This document shows, piece by piece, positions 5,895-15,436 of a stretch of 45,008 nucleotides of DNA. Below the pieces are notes generated by a model that was not told the origin of the DNA, ran no database searches, and was given only the letters and a program-made list of their open reading frames with translations. The stretch is from Amphritea sp. (GTDB lineage: Bacteria > Pseudomonadota > Gammaproteobacteria > Pseudomonadales > Balneatricaceae): NCBI RefSeq assembly GCF_016744155.1, contig NZ_JADGEW010000030.1, positions 1-45,008 of the forward strand, written 5' to 3'. The first letter of the stretch is position 1; each line of letters opens with the position of its first letter. A program made the position numbers and the translations under genes.

Positions 5895-6880
5895 TCATCA
5901 GTAGCAACGGCTTTATTTATCGTCAGAAAATGGAGTATGCGTTGCTCTAGATAGTAGCGTGGTTTGAATGGAGAGCCCCCATCAATAAAGCCGACATGAC
6001 CACCATGTTGATGCAGCTCATAAGTCACATCTGCGGAGCACTGGTTAGTTGAAGGGATGACATCTGCATTCATGAACGGGTCATCAGCGGCGTGTATCAC
6101 TAACGTTGGCCGTTTAATTTGCGTCAGATAAGGTAGCCCGCTAGCTTTCGCATAGTAATCATCAACACCCTCGAAACCATGTAATGGTGCCGTCACCCGG
6201 TGATCAAATTGATAAAATGTTTTCAGTGTACTGACTTGCTTCTGCGTGACTGATGCTTGATCAACAATGGTTCGATGATTAAATTTTTCGGTGAGTTTCT
6301 CTCGAAGCTGCTTAATCAGATGCCATTGGTAAAGGGTCGAAAAACCTTTTTCTAGTCGTTTGGCACAGGATGATAATTGCAGAGGAGCCGAGACAACAAC
6401 GGCGCGGCCTATGGCGCTATCACCCTGCAACTCTCCTAGATACTTAGCCAATACATTCCCCCCTAGGCTATAACCAACAGCGCACAGCTTTGCTTGGGGG
6501 TAATGCTGTTGGAGATACGCTAAGGAGCCTCTAATATCTTGAGTATCTCCACTATGATAACTGCGAGCCAAACGGTTCGGTTCGCCAGAACAACCACGAT
6601 GATGATGCACAACAGCGCATAAACCTAACCGATGACAATCTCGCAATAAGCGGCGTACATAATGGGAATCAGAGCTCCCTTCCAGGCCATGCAAAATAAC
6701 GATAATGCTGCTGGCGTTCTGGGGGTCACCCAACCAATCAAGATCGATAAAATCACCATCGCTTAATTCCAGGCGTTGGCGGGATAGCGCTGGGGACTCT
6801 ACCTTTGCAAACACAGGTAAAATCGTCTGCACATGTGGACTTTTTGCCCACCAGGGGGGTAAAAAAGATCGGATCATCAT
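5876..6880 (-). CDS. YheT-like alpha/beta hydrolase
   Basis: The 334 residues are close to E. coli YheT (340). The N-terminus has FLPPWWAKSPHVQTILP, typical of this family. The alpha/beta core holds LHGLEGSSDSHYVRRL (oxyanion region, ~62), HHHRGCSGEPN, and the nucleophile elbow GYSLGGN (Ser at ~140). A later HAADDPFM (Asp, ~268) and HGGHVGFI (His, ~296) complete the triad. The family is related to esterases and lipid hydrolases and its substrate is unsettled. The last residues (AVASG, TAG) come from CTAG element copy 3. The start is ATG-ATG with a weak ribosome site. Confidence 0.88.
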   Translation of the reverse strand: MMIRSFLPPWWAKSPHVQTILPVFAKVESPALSRQRLELSDGDFIDLDWLGDPQNASSIIVILHGLEGSSDSHYVRRLLRDCHRLGLCAVVHHHRGCSGEPNRLARSYHSGDTQDIRGSLAYLQQHYPQAKLCAVGYSLGGNVLAKYLGELQGDSAIGRAVVVSAPLQLSSCAKRLEKGFSTLYQWHLIKQLREKLTEKFNHRTIVDQASVTQKQVSTLKTFYQFDHRVTAPLHGFEGVDDYYAKASGLPYLTQIKRPTLVIHAADDPFMNADVIPSTNQCSADVTYELHQHGGHVGFIDGGSPFKPRYYLEQRILHFLTINKAVATDEAVASG

Positions 6881-6946
6881 AAATTGGCTGTTATTTGAGG
6901 GAAGCGCATAGGATAACAGATCATCAAGCCGCTACTTCAGAGCTTT

Positions 6947-7030
6947 TACCACCGAGGACACAGAGAGCACAGAGAAAAGCGGATAGAGGCTAGTTAACGG
7001 TCCTTCTCCGTGTTCTCGGTGGTGATATTT
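6947..7030. repeat. ACCACCGAG imperfect inverted repeat
   Basis: The left arm ACCACCGAGGACACAGAG and right arm CTCCGTGTTCTCGGTGGT face each other across about 45 bp. The same arms are known to me as a widely scattered repeat in gammaproteobacterial intergenic DNA. It fills the space between the YheT-like and peroxidase genes. Confidence 0.6.
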
Positions 7031-7063
7031 TTAGGTGTTAAAGTTGGTTTTTGATGGCTTTTT

Positions 7064-7119
7064 CGAGCGACGAGCAAGTCACGTTTTTTGTGACGTTCGA
7101 ACAACGAGCCACGGTTTTA
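7064..7119 (-). repeat. GAGCGACGAGCAAGT...CGAACAACGAGC repeat, copy 2
   Basis: Nearly identical to 3737-3792, here with a perfect GTCAC-GTTTTTT-GTGAC stem. It touches the stop codon of the peroxidase gene, so again a repeat sits at a 3' end. Confidence 0.65.
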
Positions 7120-8673
7120 CTTCTGCCTCTCAACGCTAACTTTCACCCGTCGCTTGGTATTACGGTCGGACAGATCCTGAAACGATTTTGTCGCCTCGAT
7201 TCGCTCCATACCGTAAGCGGTGAAGTGTTTGTCACAGAAGTTCTCCTTAGCCAGTAAAGGATTCGTGTATATCTGAGTCAGCGCATCGTAGGCAACCATT
7301 GCGGTCTGTAGCTCGCCTGTCAGCGTGCTGCTGCCGTCTTCTGCGAACAGCCCTACCGTGAGTTCCAGATTATCGATATCGCTGTAGAGCGCTTTGAGGC
7401 TTCTATTGAGGTTAGCATCATCCGTCAGTTGATCGAACGACTCTAGCCGAGACAGACCAAATTTGACGCGATAGTCATTAAAAGACCCTAATCGCCAATC
7501 TCGCCCTTTGTTGATCATCGCTTGCTCTGCCGGCATTAAAAACCCGGGGACATTATCCAGTGAAATTTTGCCGGCCACCTGCAGTGTTGATGCTTCTAAC
7601 AGATTGCTCAGACCTTCATTGGTTAGCAGATCAAAGTTTTTAACCAGACTCTCGTCTCTACCCGCTATCTTTAACGCATCAGGTACCAGCCCATGCCATC
7701 GGTAGAGTAGATTGAATTCAGCGGCTATCCAGGGAGTACGGTACCACTGCTGCTTCTCAACGAATGAAGTGTCCATCACCAAGACATCGAGTCCAGCAAT
7801 GTGATTTACATAATCTTCGATGATAAGTTTCATCAGGATAACGGTATTGATTATGCGAGCGGTGTGGAATAACCGATCATCATCCCAGCTGGGGTTTCTG
7901 CTGGCCAGCTGATCACAGATACCGTTGTGCTCCCTCAGAAACAAGGTACTCATCACCATATGCCCAACGATTGAGTTACCTCTTTCTAAACCTGTCGCAA
8001 ATAACTTCGCTTTCTGTGAATCACTTAACCCACCGAAAATAGACTCCATCCACTCTTTATCGGCTATGTAAGGTAGGTTTTTGTAACGATCTTTAACCTG
8101 CCAGACACCATCGCCATCAAGCTCACCAAGCGTGTCCGGGTATTCTTCCCCCTCTTTCATCTGGCTACGCAGCTTGCCGCCCTCACCTGAACGAAGCATC
8201 AGTGCAACGGCTTCGTTAGACCCATATATCTGGGCAAGGTCGATATTGTGGTTTGAAGTTGTCTGTCTAAAGTCGAGATGACTGGAACGGAAAAAACCGT
8301 CGGTGAACCACTGAGCAACAAACATAAAAAAGACTGATGACCTGTCTTTCTTCATCCCATGTTTTCGCTCGAATAACGCCGTCACTTCACCGAAAGGGAA
8401 TTCAGTCGTCCCTTCATTTGAGGGTAAGGCTTTCATGAAGCGATCATCTGCTGGGGCAAGATGCCGATCGAAGTAGTTTTTATCCGTGACCGTGTGCCAG
8501 GTCAGATAGTTACTGGGGGATGAATCAACTTTATCGAGGGGCGACCACAAGCTATAACTATGGGGCCTGGGTGTTGTGGCTGACGCCAACTTATTAGAAG
8601 CGACTCGATTGGCAAGGTTAGCAACGCCAGGTATTCGTTTGGCAAACCCTAGTAGTGTGTTCAGCGTAGACAT
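7117..8673 (-). CDS. Cyclooxygenase-like animal haem peroxidase family protein
   Basis: The start chosen is ATG 8671-8673 behind AGGGAG, giving 518 residues rather than the upstream start at 8712. Residues ~120-500 follow the prostaglandin H synthase catalytic domain. FLREHNGICDQL matches the conserved LREHN helix. EFNLLYRWHGLVPD matches the COX EFN-LYHWHPLLPD segment that carries the cyclooxygenase tyrosine (codon 7702-7704) and the proximal haem histidine (7693-7695). NIDLAQIYG is also conserved. The distal histidine position reads Asp (QWFTD, codon 8299-8301). There is no signal peptide and no EGF module. A fatty acid oxygenase is inferred, and a fatty acid desaturase lies next along the strand. 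Confidence 0.85.
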   Translation of the reverse strand: MSTLNTLLGFAKRIPGVANLANRVASNKLASATTPRPHSYSLWSPLDKVDSSPSNYLTWHTVTDKNYFDRHLAPADDRFMKALPSNEGTTEFPFGEVTALFERKHGMKKDRSSVFFMFVAQWFTDGFFRSSHLDFRQTTSNHNIDLAQIYGSNEAVALMLRSGEGGKLRSQMKEGEEYPDTLGELDGDGVWQVKDRYKNLPYIADKEWMESIFGGLSDSQKAKLFATGLERGNSIVGHMVMSTLFLREHNGICDQLASRNPSWDDDRLFHTARIINTVILMKLIIEDYVNHIAGLDVLVMDTSFVEKQQWYRTPWIAAEFNLLYRWHGLVPDALKIAGRDESLVKNFDLLTNEGLSNLLEASTLQVAGKISLDNVPGFLMPAEQAMINKGRDWRLGSFNDYRVKFGLSRLESFDQLTDDANLNRSLKALYSDIDNLELTVGLFAEDGSSTLTGELQTAMVAYDALTQIYTNPLLAKENFCDKHFTAYGMERIEATKSFQDLSDRNTKRRVKVSVERQK

Positions 8674-9040
8674 ATCTGACTCCCTTCTATCGTCGTTGGT
8701 AAACTTAGGCAATCAGTTCAACTAGCGACAAAGCTCATCGAACAAAGCTCTTTGATAAGCGCTCATCACAAGAGCCTCCCCCTCATCAAAAACACATAAT
8801 TTTTACGCATGTTGTTTTAATGTTAATCGGGCATATAGTCAGGCCGGATAACGTTTCCAAGGCGTTACAACAGTCGAGTTTAAAGAAAACTCACTTGGCG
8901 CTTAGCTGCATTTGATTGTATTAAAACAAGAGTTTTAAATAAGAATAGTCGCGAACTATCAGAAAACAACCATCACCCATGCACTAGCAATCGCTTGTAA
9001 ATTACCACTGCCCGACCTATGAAGCCCTGATCTTTAGACG
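8674..9040. other. Intergenic region upstream of the peroxidase gene
   Basis: About 370 bp without a supportable gene. It is AT-rich, presumably holds the peroxidase promoter, and shows no clear operator. Confidence 0.5.
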
Positions 9041-9066
9041 AAAAAAAAGAGCGCCTAAGCGCTCTT
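9041..9066 (-). terminator. Rho-independent terminator after the desaturase gene
   Basis: On the minus strand AAGAGCGC-TTAG-GCGCTCTT is followed by a run of T. The stem is shared with terminators at 17956 and 21756. Confidence 0.85.
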
Positions 9067-9073
9067 CATCATT

Positions 9074-9117
9074 TTCTAGCCAGTGGCGAAGCCACATTTA
9101 GCATCTAGCAACTGCCT
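9074..9117 (-). repeat. CTAG-rich element, copy 4 (second hairpin only)
   Basis: It keeps CTAGCCA, the stem GTGGC-GAA-GCCAC (9083-9095) and the tail CTAGCAACTGCC, but lacks the GTCGC hairpin. It lies between the desaturase stop and its terminator. Confidence 0.7.
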
Positions 9118-9122
9118 TTATA

Positions 9123-9941
9123 TCAGCCACCCAAAAACATTCGAGTGAATATTGATTTTTGGTAAAGGGCCGCAGGGATTTTATCTTCAATTTCCGCATG
9201 GAGTGCAGGCAATTTAGACCAATGAACACCTTGTTTATGGTGGTGTGCAGTATGGTAGCCCAGGTTACCGGTCAGACGATTGAAAAGCGGGTCAAGATTG
9301 TTGTAGGACGCTTCAAATTCATTTTCTGTATCAAGACCTGAATGATGCTCGTATGTCACATAAGCGGTGAACAGGAGGCTGGTGATCATCGGCAAGACAA
9401 ATAGCATTAAACCAGCGACTGGTTTATACCAAACAAGTATTGCAACGACGATGAATGTTAGCGCCGTATAAATAAGAAAGGGAGATAACTGCTTAGGGTA
9501 CTTTTTACCGACGCTATAGCCCCGTGTGTAAGCTGTCAGGGCGACAATGAGCGTGTACTCGATCACACCCATTCGGGTTCCGTCTTTGCGCTTCCAGCGA
9601 CTCTCATCCTGCTCTTGATCGAGAAAGTTCAAATGGTGGCCCAATACATGGTGCAGGCGCCAAAGGTGTGTAGTAACCCCTGTGTGCAAGGCGTAAACGA
9701 ACTCTAAACCACGATTGAGAAAAGTTTGTCTAAATGTGAAAAGGTGTTGGTGGTGGTGATTCCAGGCACAGATAATTCCCTTGGGAATTAGCATCAACAG
9801 ATAATAGCCGCTCAGAATGGCTATATTGCTGACTGTAAAATACAAAACAAAATCAATAACGGTCAGGGCGAGAACGATAAAGACAGGCCAACGGTCCTGC
9901 TTATATCTGAATCCACTCAATTTTTTTAGTTTCTCAAGCAT
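9123..9941 (-). CDS. Fatty acid desaturase family protein
   Basis: The start chosen is ATG 9939-9941 behind GAAGAGA (272 residues); the longer frame begins with TTG. Three histidine clusters typical of membrane di-iron desaturases are present: WNHHHQH (~60), HHVLGHH (~98) and HTAHHHKQG (~240). Hydrophobic stretches lie at ~20-55 and ~160-205, giving about four membrane helices with the His boxes on one side. The family introduces double bonds or hydroxyl groups into acyl chains or carotenoid-like lipids; the position cannot be predicted. It is a single gene with its own terminator. Confidence 0.85.
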   Translation of the reverse strand: MLEKLKKLSGFRYKQDRWPVFIVLALTVIDFVLYFTVSNIAILSGYYLLMLIPKGIICAWNHHHQHLFTFRQTFLNRGLEFVYALHTGVTTHLWRLHHVLGHHLNFLDQEQDESRWKRKDGTRMGVIEYTLIVALTAYTRGYSVGKKYPKQLSPFLIYTALTFIVVAILVWYKPVAGLMLFVLPMITSLLFTAYVTYEHHSGLDTENEFEASYNNLDPLFNRLTGNLGYHTAHHHKQGVHWSKLPALHAEIEDKIPAALYQKSIFTRMFLGG

Positions 9942-10507
9942 TCTCTTCACACATAGTTCCAGTAAAAAAAGCAATATTTATCAGCACGTTAGCAAAACTT
10001 CATTGCCTCTTTCATATTGCCTACACCTATCATCCTGTTTCGGTAACCAGCTGCCCTACAACCTCTTCGAAGAAATTGCATCGAGGCCTCTGGTTTATTT
10101 CAGACGATAACACGGCAAAATAGGGTAGAAACATAAAGTAAAATCAGGGATCTGTAAATAACCAAATAGCTGCTTCAGTCATTAGTTAGGTAAGGCGCAC
10201 TGCCCGCTTGTTGCCACACGGAATATAATGGATGCGACAACTACGGTCCAAAACGAGTAAGAAATGAGGTTAGAGCAAAGGATAGAAAATACGCACGCCG
10301 CATTTATTGCTTGTTCGTAGCCCGATAATCACTTAGCACCCGCCATTGGCTATGTTGCAACTTATCATTAACCTCAAAGGGTGTGATCGGATGGTAGAAC
10401 CAATATATATCTTCACCAAAGTGGTCATTTAATCCATTAGGTTCTAATGATTATTGGCATCAGGCTTTGCTACTCTACAGGCTAATCAGTTGTAATCAGG
10501 CGGAGTC
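9942..10507. other. Intergenic region between divergent desaturase and GGDEF/EAL genes
   Basis: About 565 bp. I see no gene with support on either strand and no recognisable repeat. It presumably holds both promoters. Confidence 0.5.
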
Positions 10508-13051
10508 ATGAAGCTTTCAGACATTTCCCTTGGTATTGCGAATCTTTCGGAAGCGACTTCTTCCAAGATTGGTCAGGAGTACTTTGAGGCCTTGGTTGAG
10601 TATCTCAGCAACGCCTTAAAGATTGATATGGTTTTTATCGGAGAACTTACAGCCAACAAATCTGCCATCCAAACAAAAGCGGTATATGCCCATGGCAGCT
10701 TATCTGAAAACATTACTTATGAGCTGTCAGGAACCCCATGCGATGGGGTAATTGGCCAGAGTGCATGTTTTTATCAGGAGGGTATTCAGCGCTCCTTTCC
10801 TACAGATACCTTGCTTAAAGACCTAAGGATAGAAGGTTACGTTGGAGCACCCCTCTTTTCCCTTACAGGAGCTCCTTTCGGCTTGATTGTGGCTTTACAT
10901 AGTAAGCCGATACTCAATGAAGGCTTTATTCAGACGTATTTCGATTTGGTAGTCGGGCGTGTAGCCGCAGAATATGATCGCCTTAACATCATGGAGCGGT
11001 TAATCGATCAAGAGAAGCAATACCGTGATCTTGTAGATTGTTCTTCTGACTTCATTTGGGAGGTAAATGAAAACGTAGAATACAGTTTTTCTAGTTCTTC
11101 CCCAGATGGACTCCTAGGATATACCGCTGCAGAACTCGTTGGAAAAAAGCCGTTCGATTTTATGCCCAAGGAAGAAGCAGAAAAAGTCAGGCTTTCTTTC
11201 ACATCAATCTGGGAGCAAAGAGAGACCTTTTCTGGCCTTGAGAATATTAATATTCATAAAGACGGGACACTCGTATACATAGAAACCAGTGGTGTTCCGA
11301 TTTTTGACTCTCAAGGCATATTCAAAGGTTACCGAGGTGTAGATCGTAATATTTCAGGGCGGAAGAAGAAAGAGATAGAATTAAAGCTTGCGGCTACCGT
11401 TCTTGAAACGGCAACTGAGGCCGTGATGGTTACTGATATCGATAATCACATCATCAAAGTCAATAAAGCATTTACAACCATTACCGGCTACACAATAGAT
11501 GAAGTCCTGGGGGAAACACCTTCTGTTCTCAAATCAGGACGCCATGATGCATATTTCTATATCGAAATGCTTAAAACCCTTCAGCGATGCGGCGAATGGG
11601 AAGGCGAGATATGGAATAGAAGAAAAAATGGAGAGATTTATCCTGAATGGTTAACTGTTTCTGCAATACAGAATGATCAAGGGGACATAGGCGGCTATGT
11701 CTCACTCTTCAGTGATATTACAAAAAGGAAAGAATACGAAGAGAAGATAGAGTATCAAGCGAATTATGATGCTCTCACTGGTCTGGCTAACCGCCATTTA
11801 TTGGCCGATCGTTTTTCAAGAGCAATCGACCGCGCCGATAGAAAAAATAGCCGAGTTGCCCTCCTCTTCATTGACCTCGATCGCTTCAAACAGGTAAACG
11901 ATAGCCTTGGCCATACGTTCGGTGACAAGCTATTACAAGAGGTCTCCTCCAGGCTCTACAGCCATGTTCGAAAATCAGATACTACAGCCAGGTTAGGAGG
12001 TGACGAATTTGCTGTTATCTTTCCTGACGTGCCCGATATTCATCATGTAGAAGACTCCATCCGGAATATTCTTAACAACCTGTCTAAGCTATATAAAATT
12101 GAAGGTAACGAAGTTTATCTGTCAGCCAGCATTGGGGTAACGGTCTATCCAGATGATGGAATTACCATCGATGATCTCCTGAGAAACGCTGATAGCGCAA
12201 TGTATAAGGCTAAGGAAAATGGGCGTAACTCTTTTCAATATTATTCTGGTGAAATGCACAAAGATGCAGAAAAACGACGCCTACTTGAAAACTCCTTACG
12301 CAGAGCCGTAAATCAGAATGAGTTTGTTCTTTATTACCAACCTATAGTCGATTCTACTACAAAAAACATCGTCGGCAGTGAAGCGCTTATTCGCTGGAAA
12401 AGCCCTGATATGGGGATTGTAAGCCCCGCAGAATTCATTCCACTGGCGGAAGACACCGGTTTAATTTTAACCATTGGCGAATGGGTCTTGAACGAAGCCT
12501 GTCGTCAGATCTCCTCCATACTGCCCACCTGCCCTGAAGATTTCTTTGTCTCTATCAATGTTTCAAGTTATCAATTTAAGAAAAACAATATTCCTTTATT
12601 AGTAGGTAAAGCATTAGAACGCTTCGGTCTCAGCCCGAACAGGCTTGTTCTTGAGATTACTGAAAGTCTTATGTTGAACGATGACAAATGTATATTAGAA
12701 CAATTAGAGGAACTCAGACGCATGGGAGTGGGAATTTCTATCGATGACTTTGGCACGGGCTATTCATCGTTAAGTTATTTACATAAGTACCCTATATCAA
12801 CGCTAAAGATCGATAGAGCTTTTGTTAACGATTTAACCTCAAATAAACAAAGCCGGGCCTTGGTCACTGCAATCATTGCGATGTCTAAAAGCCTTGGGCT
12901 GAAAATGGTAGCCGAAGGCATTGAAGAGGAGCAACAGGCAGCTATTCTTTCACAAGAAGGCTGTACGTTCTTTCAGGGTTTTTTGTTCAGTAAGCCTTTA
13001 CCCTTTGACGAGTTTCTGTGCTTTATTCGTGAGTCAGAACAGGCTATTTAA
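10508..13051 (+). CDS. GAF-PAS-PAS-GGDEF-EAL cyclic di-GMP signalling protein
   Basis: The 847 residues start at an ATG behind GGCGGAG. Order: GAF-like domain ~18-160, PAS ~168-285 (with a PAC-like end SGRKKKEIE), second PAS ~290-415, GGDEF ~425-580, EAL ~595-845. The GGDEF motif is intact (ARLGGDEFAV), with an RKSD inhibitory-site motif five residues upstream. The EAL side is also intact (GSEALIRW, DDFGTGYSSL, VAEGIEEEQ). No membrane helix is seen, so this is a cytoplasmic sensor that could both make and break c-di-GMP. It is monocistronic as far as can be seen. Confidence 0.92.
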   Translation: MKLSDISLGIANLSEATSSKIGQEYFEALVEYLSNALKIDMVFIGELTANKSAIQTKAVYAHGSLSENITYELSGTPCDGVIGQSACFYQEGIQRSFPTDTLLKDLRIEGYVGAPLFSLTGAPFGLIVALHSKPILNEGFIQTYFDLVVGRVAAEYDRLNIMERLIDQEKQYRDLVDCSSDFIWEVNENVEYSFSSSSPDGLLGYTAAELVGKKPFDFMPKEEAEKVRLSFTSIWEQRETFSGLENINIHKDGTLVYIETSGVPIFDSQGIFKGYRGVDRNISGRKKKEIELKLAATVLETATEAVMVTDIDNHIIKVNKAFTTITGYTIDEVLGETPSVLKSGRHDAYFYIEMLKTLQRCGEWEGEIWNRRKNGEIYPEWLTVSAIQNDQGDIGGYVSLFSDITKRKEYEEKIEYQANYDALTGLANRHLLADRFSRAIDRADRKNSRVALLFIDLDRFKQVNDSLGHTFGDKLLQEVSSRLYSHVRKSDTTARLGGDEFAVIFPDVPDIHHVEDSIRNILNNLSKLYKIEGNEVYLSASIGVTVYPDDGITIDDLLRNADSAMYKAKENGRNSFQYYSGEMHKDAEKRRLLENSLRRAVNQNEFVLYYQPIVDSTTKNIVGSEALIRWKSPDMGIVSPAEFIPLAEDTGLILTIGEWVLNEACRQISSILPTCPEDFFVSINVSSYQFKKNNIPLLVGKALERFGLSPNRLVLEITESLMLNDDKCILEQLEELRRMGVGISIDDFGTGYSSLSYLHKYPISTLKIDRAFVNDLTSNKQSRALVTAIIAMSKSLGLKMVAEGIEEEQQAAILSQEGCTFFQGFLFSKPLPFDEFLCFIRESEQAI

Positions 13052-13487
13052 TGATATTGAAGTTTTCATACGAAGACGGCTTCTGGCGCAAAACCAATCA
13101 AAGGTTTGTTCTTGTTCTGCCCAAAACAATTAGGCTGCTTACCCGACCAAAGCAGACGGAGAAAGCATCTGTTTTTAGTTTCAGCTTCGCACCAAAATAA
13201 AATTGCCAGTTTCTATTATGTAATTGATACAACTCCACCACCCCTCTACAAGAGTAAACTCCTCAGCTGCTTCGATAGCCATGTTCATGCAGGCTATTTA
13301 GAACAATCACCAGACGTATAAAGCCAACTCCAAACCTACAAGCCAGTAGTGATTCCAGAGTCCCCATTTTTAGATGACAGGCTCTCTGCACTTATCCACG
13401 TAGACTTTGCATCATCAGTAAATGATGAATGTAAAAAAACGATATACAAAAATAATAATGGCCAGCTAAGTAAGCTAAGAGGATTAT
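13052..13487. other. Intergenic region before the flavin monooxygenase gene
   Basis: About 435 bp. Short open frames here lack ribosome sites and family features. The last part, AT-rich and ending in AAGAGGATT before the ATG, probably holds the monooxygenase promoter. Confidence 0.5.
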
Positions 13488-15416
13488 GTGATGCAGTATC
13501 ATCTCAATGGTTTTAAACCCGGCAACTACCAGATTCCAGATGAAGCTCGAGAACCATACGTTCAGCCACCTATTGCAGATCTTCCAAAAGAAGTAGATGT
13601 GTTAATTATCGGCTGTGGCCCTGCAGGCTTAGCGATGGCAAGGCAGTTATCAGAATTCGCCGGCATTAAAACCTGTATTGTTGATTTAAAAGACGGCCCT
13701 CTGTTGTTTGGCCAGGCGGATGGAATATCTTGTCGCACAATGGAGATTATGGAAGCATTTAACAACAGCGAAATGCTTGTTAAAGAAGCTTATCCGCTGA
13801 ATCAGAATGCATTCTGGGAGCCTGACAACGAGCAGCCCAATAACATAAAGCGTACTCACAAAGTTCCCGATGCAAGAATTGGCCTCTCTGAGTTTCCGCA
13901 TGTGGTAGTTAATCAGGCACGATTACACGAGTTATTGCTAGATGGCATGGAGGAGTCAGTCACACACCTTGTTCCCCATTACAGTCGTCGATTGCTTGAG
14001 TTAGAGGTTGATGCCAGCCTTACCCAGGATCTAGACGCACACCCTATTACGGCATCCTTTGAGCGTAACGATTCCTCATCATCCAAAGTCGAAACGGTTC
14101 GAGCGCGATATGTTGTAGGAACCGATGGAGCAAGAAGCGCTGTTCGCAAGGGCCTATCGATAGTTTTAGAGGGAGATTCAGCGAATAAGGCCTGGGGCGT
14201 CATGGATGTATTATGTGTTACAGACTTCCCCGACATTAGAGTTAAGAGCTTTATTCAGTCAAAAGAAAACGGTGCGGTGATGATCGTCCCCCGTGAAGGT
14301 GGCTACTTGGTAAGGCTATATGTAGAGCTCGACAACCTGGGTAAAGATGAAAGAGCGTCAAGTCTCGATCTTACCGTCGACGATGTTATTGCCAAGGCTC
14401 AACTCATCATGAACCCATATAAATTCGAAGTTAAAGAAGTGGCGTGGTGGTCAATCTATGAGGTTGGACAACGCGTAGCAGACAGGTTTGATGACACGCC
14501 TGCTGATAATACAGAAGGTCTTATTCCCCGCGCATTTGTTGCTGGCGATGCCTGTCATACACACAGCCCTAAAGGCGGCTGGGGTTTGAATACTTCACTG
14601 CCAGACACCTTCAATCTGGGTTGGAAGCTGGCTGCTGTTTTATTGGGTAAATCTCAGCCAAAACTGCTGCAGACTTATGCGTCAGAGCGTCGAAAAGTTG
14701 CGTATCAGCTAATTAACGCAGATAAAGAGATGTCAAAATTGATGGCAACTCGTCCTACGTCCAGTAATGGTGCAGCCCAGACTGAAACAAATACGGCCGA
14801 TATTGAAAAATTCATAGCCCGGCAGAATGGTTTTATTGCTGGTACCTCTATCGAGTACAACCCTTCATACATCTGTACGGGTGCAGAGAATCAGAAATTG
14901 GCTAGTGGATTTAAGATTGGCCAACGATTTCATTCAGCCGAGGCTATCCGGGTTGCAGATGGTAGAAGACAGCACTTAGGGCATCTGAATAAAGCTGATG
15001 GTCGCTGGCGCATTTTCATCTTTGGCAATAAACAAAACCCGGTAGATGCCTCTTCTGAGTCATACAAGCTGATACAGTTCTTAGCCAACGCTGAGTCTTC
15101 ACCCGTACGAAAATATACACCTGATGCTACCGATATAGATTCTGTGATTGATTGCTATGCTGTATTTCAGCAACAAGATCTATTAATGGAGGAGATGCCT
15201 GATTACCTATGGCCAGCCAAAGGAAAGTACGGACTGAGAGATTACGAAAAGGTTTTTCATGCTGAAGAAGGTAACGATATATTTGAGCAACGCGGCATAG
15301 ATCGCTCTAGCGGCTGTATGATTGTGGTGCGACCCGATCAACATATTGCCAATATATTACCCCTCAATGCCTATGATGAATTGAGTGACTTTTTTGATGC
15401 CTTTATGATTTCATAA
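13488..15416 (+). CDS. FAD aromatic monooxygenase, 3-hydroxybenzoate 4-monooxygenase (MobA)-like
   Basis: The 642 residues match the length and course of Comamonas MobA (639) from start to end. FAD-binding GxGxxG is at ~44 (IIGCGPAGLAMA). The DG motif region is VVGTDGARSAVRKG (~205), and the second FAD motif FVAGDACHTHSPK is at ~348. The C-terminal thioredoxin-like domain of the phenol hydroxylase group follows (~460-640, ending GCMIVVRPDQHIANILPL). The loop after HTHSPK reads GGWGLNTSLPDTFNLGWKL, whereas MobA has GQGMN. The expected reaction is NADPH-dependent ring hydroxylation of a phenol or hydroxybenzoate. No other aromatic catabolism gene is adjacent, so the substrate is uncertain. Confidence 0.85.
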   Translation: MMQYHLNGFKPGNYQIPDEAREPYVQPPIADLPKEVDVLIIGCGPAGLAMARQLSEFAGIKTCIVDLKDGPLLFGQADGISCRTMEIMEAFNNSEMLVKEAYPLNQNAFWEPDNEQPNNIKRTHKVPDARIGLSEFPHVVVNQARLHELLLDGMEESVTHLVPHYSRRLLELEVDASLTQDLDAHPITASFERNDSSSSKVETVRARYVVGTDGARSAVRKGLSIVLEGDSANKAWGVMDVLCVTDFPDIRVKSFIQSKENGAVMIVPREGGYLVRLYVELDNLGKDERASSLDLTVDDVIAKAQLIMNPYKFEVKEVAWWSIYEVGQRVADRFDDTPADNTEGLIPRAFVAGDACHTHSPKGGWGLNTSLPDTFNLGWKLAAVLLGKSQPKLLQTYASERRKVAYQLINADKEMSKLMATRPTSSNGAAQTETNTADIEKFIARQNGFIAGTSIEYNPSYICTGAENQKLASGFKIGQRFHSAEAIRVADGRRQHLGHLNKADGRWRIFIFGNKQNPVDASSESYKLIQFLANAESSPVRKYTPDATDIDSVIDCYAVFQQQDLLMEEMPDYLWPAKGKYGLRDYEKVFHAEEGNDIFEQRGIDRSSGCMIVVRPDQHIANILPLNAYDELSDFFDAFMIS

Positions 15417-15436
15417 GGCAAAATTTAAATACTAAA

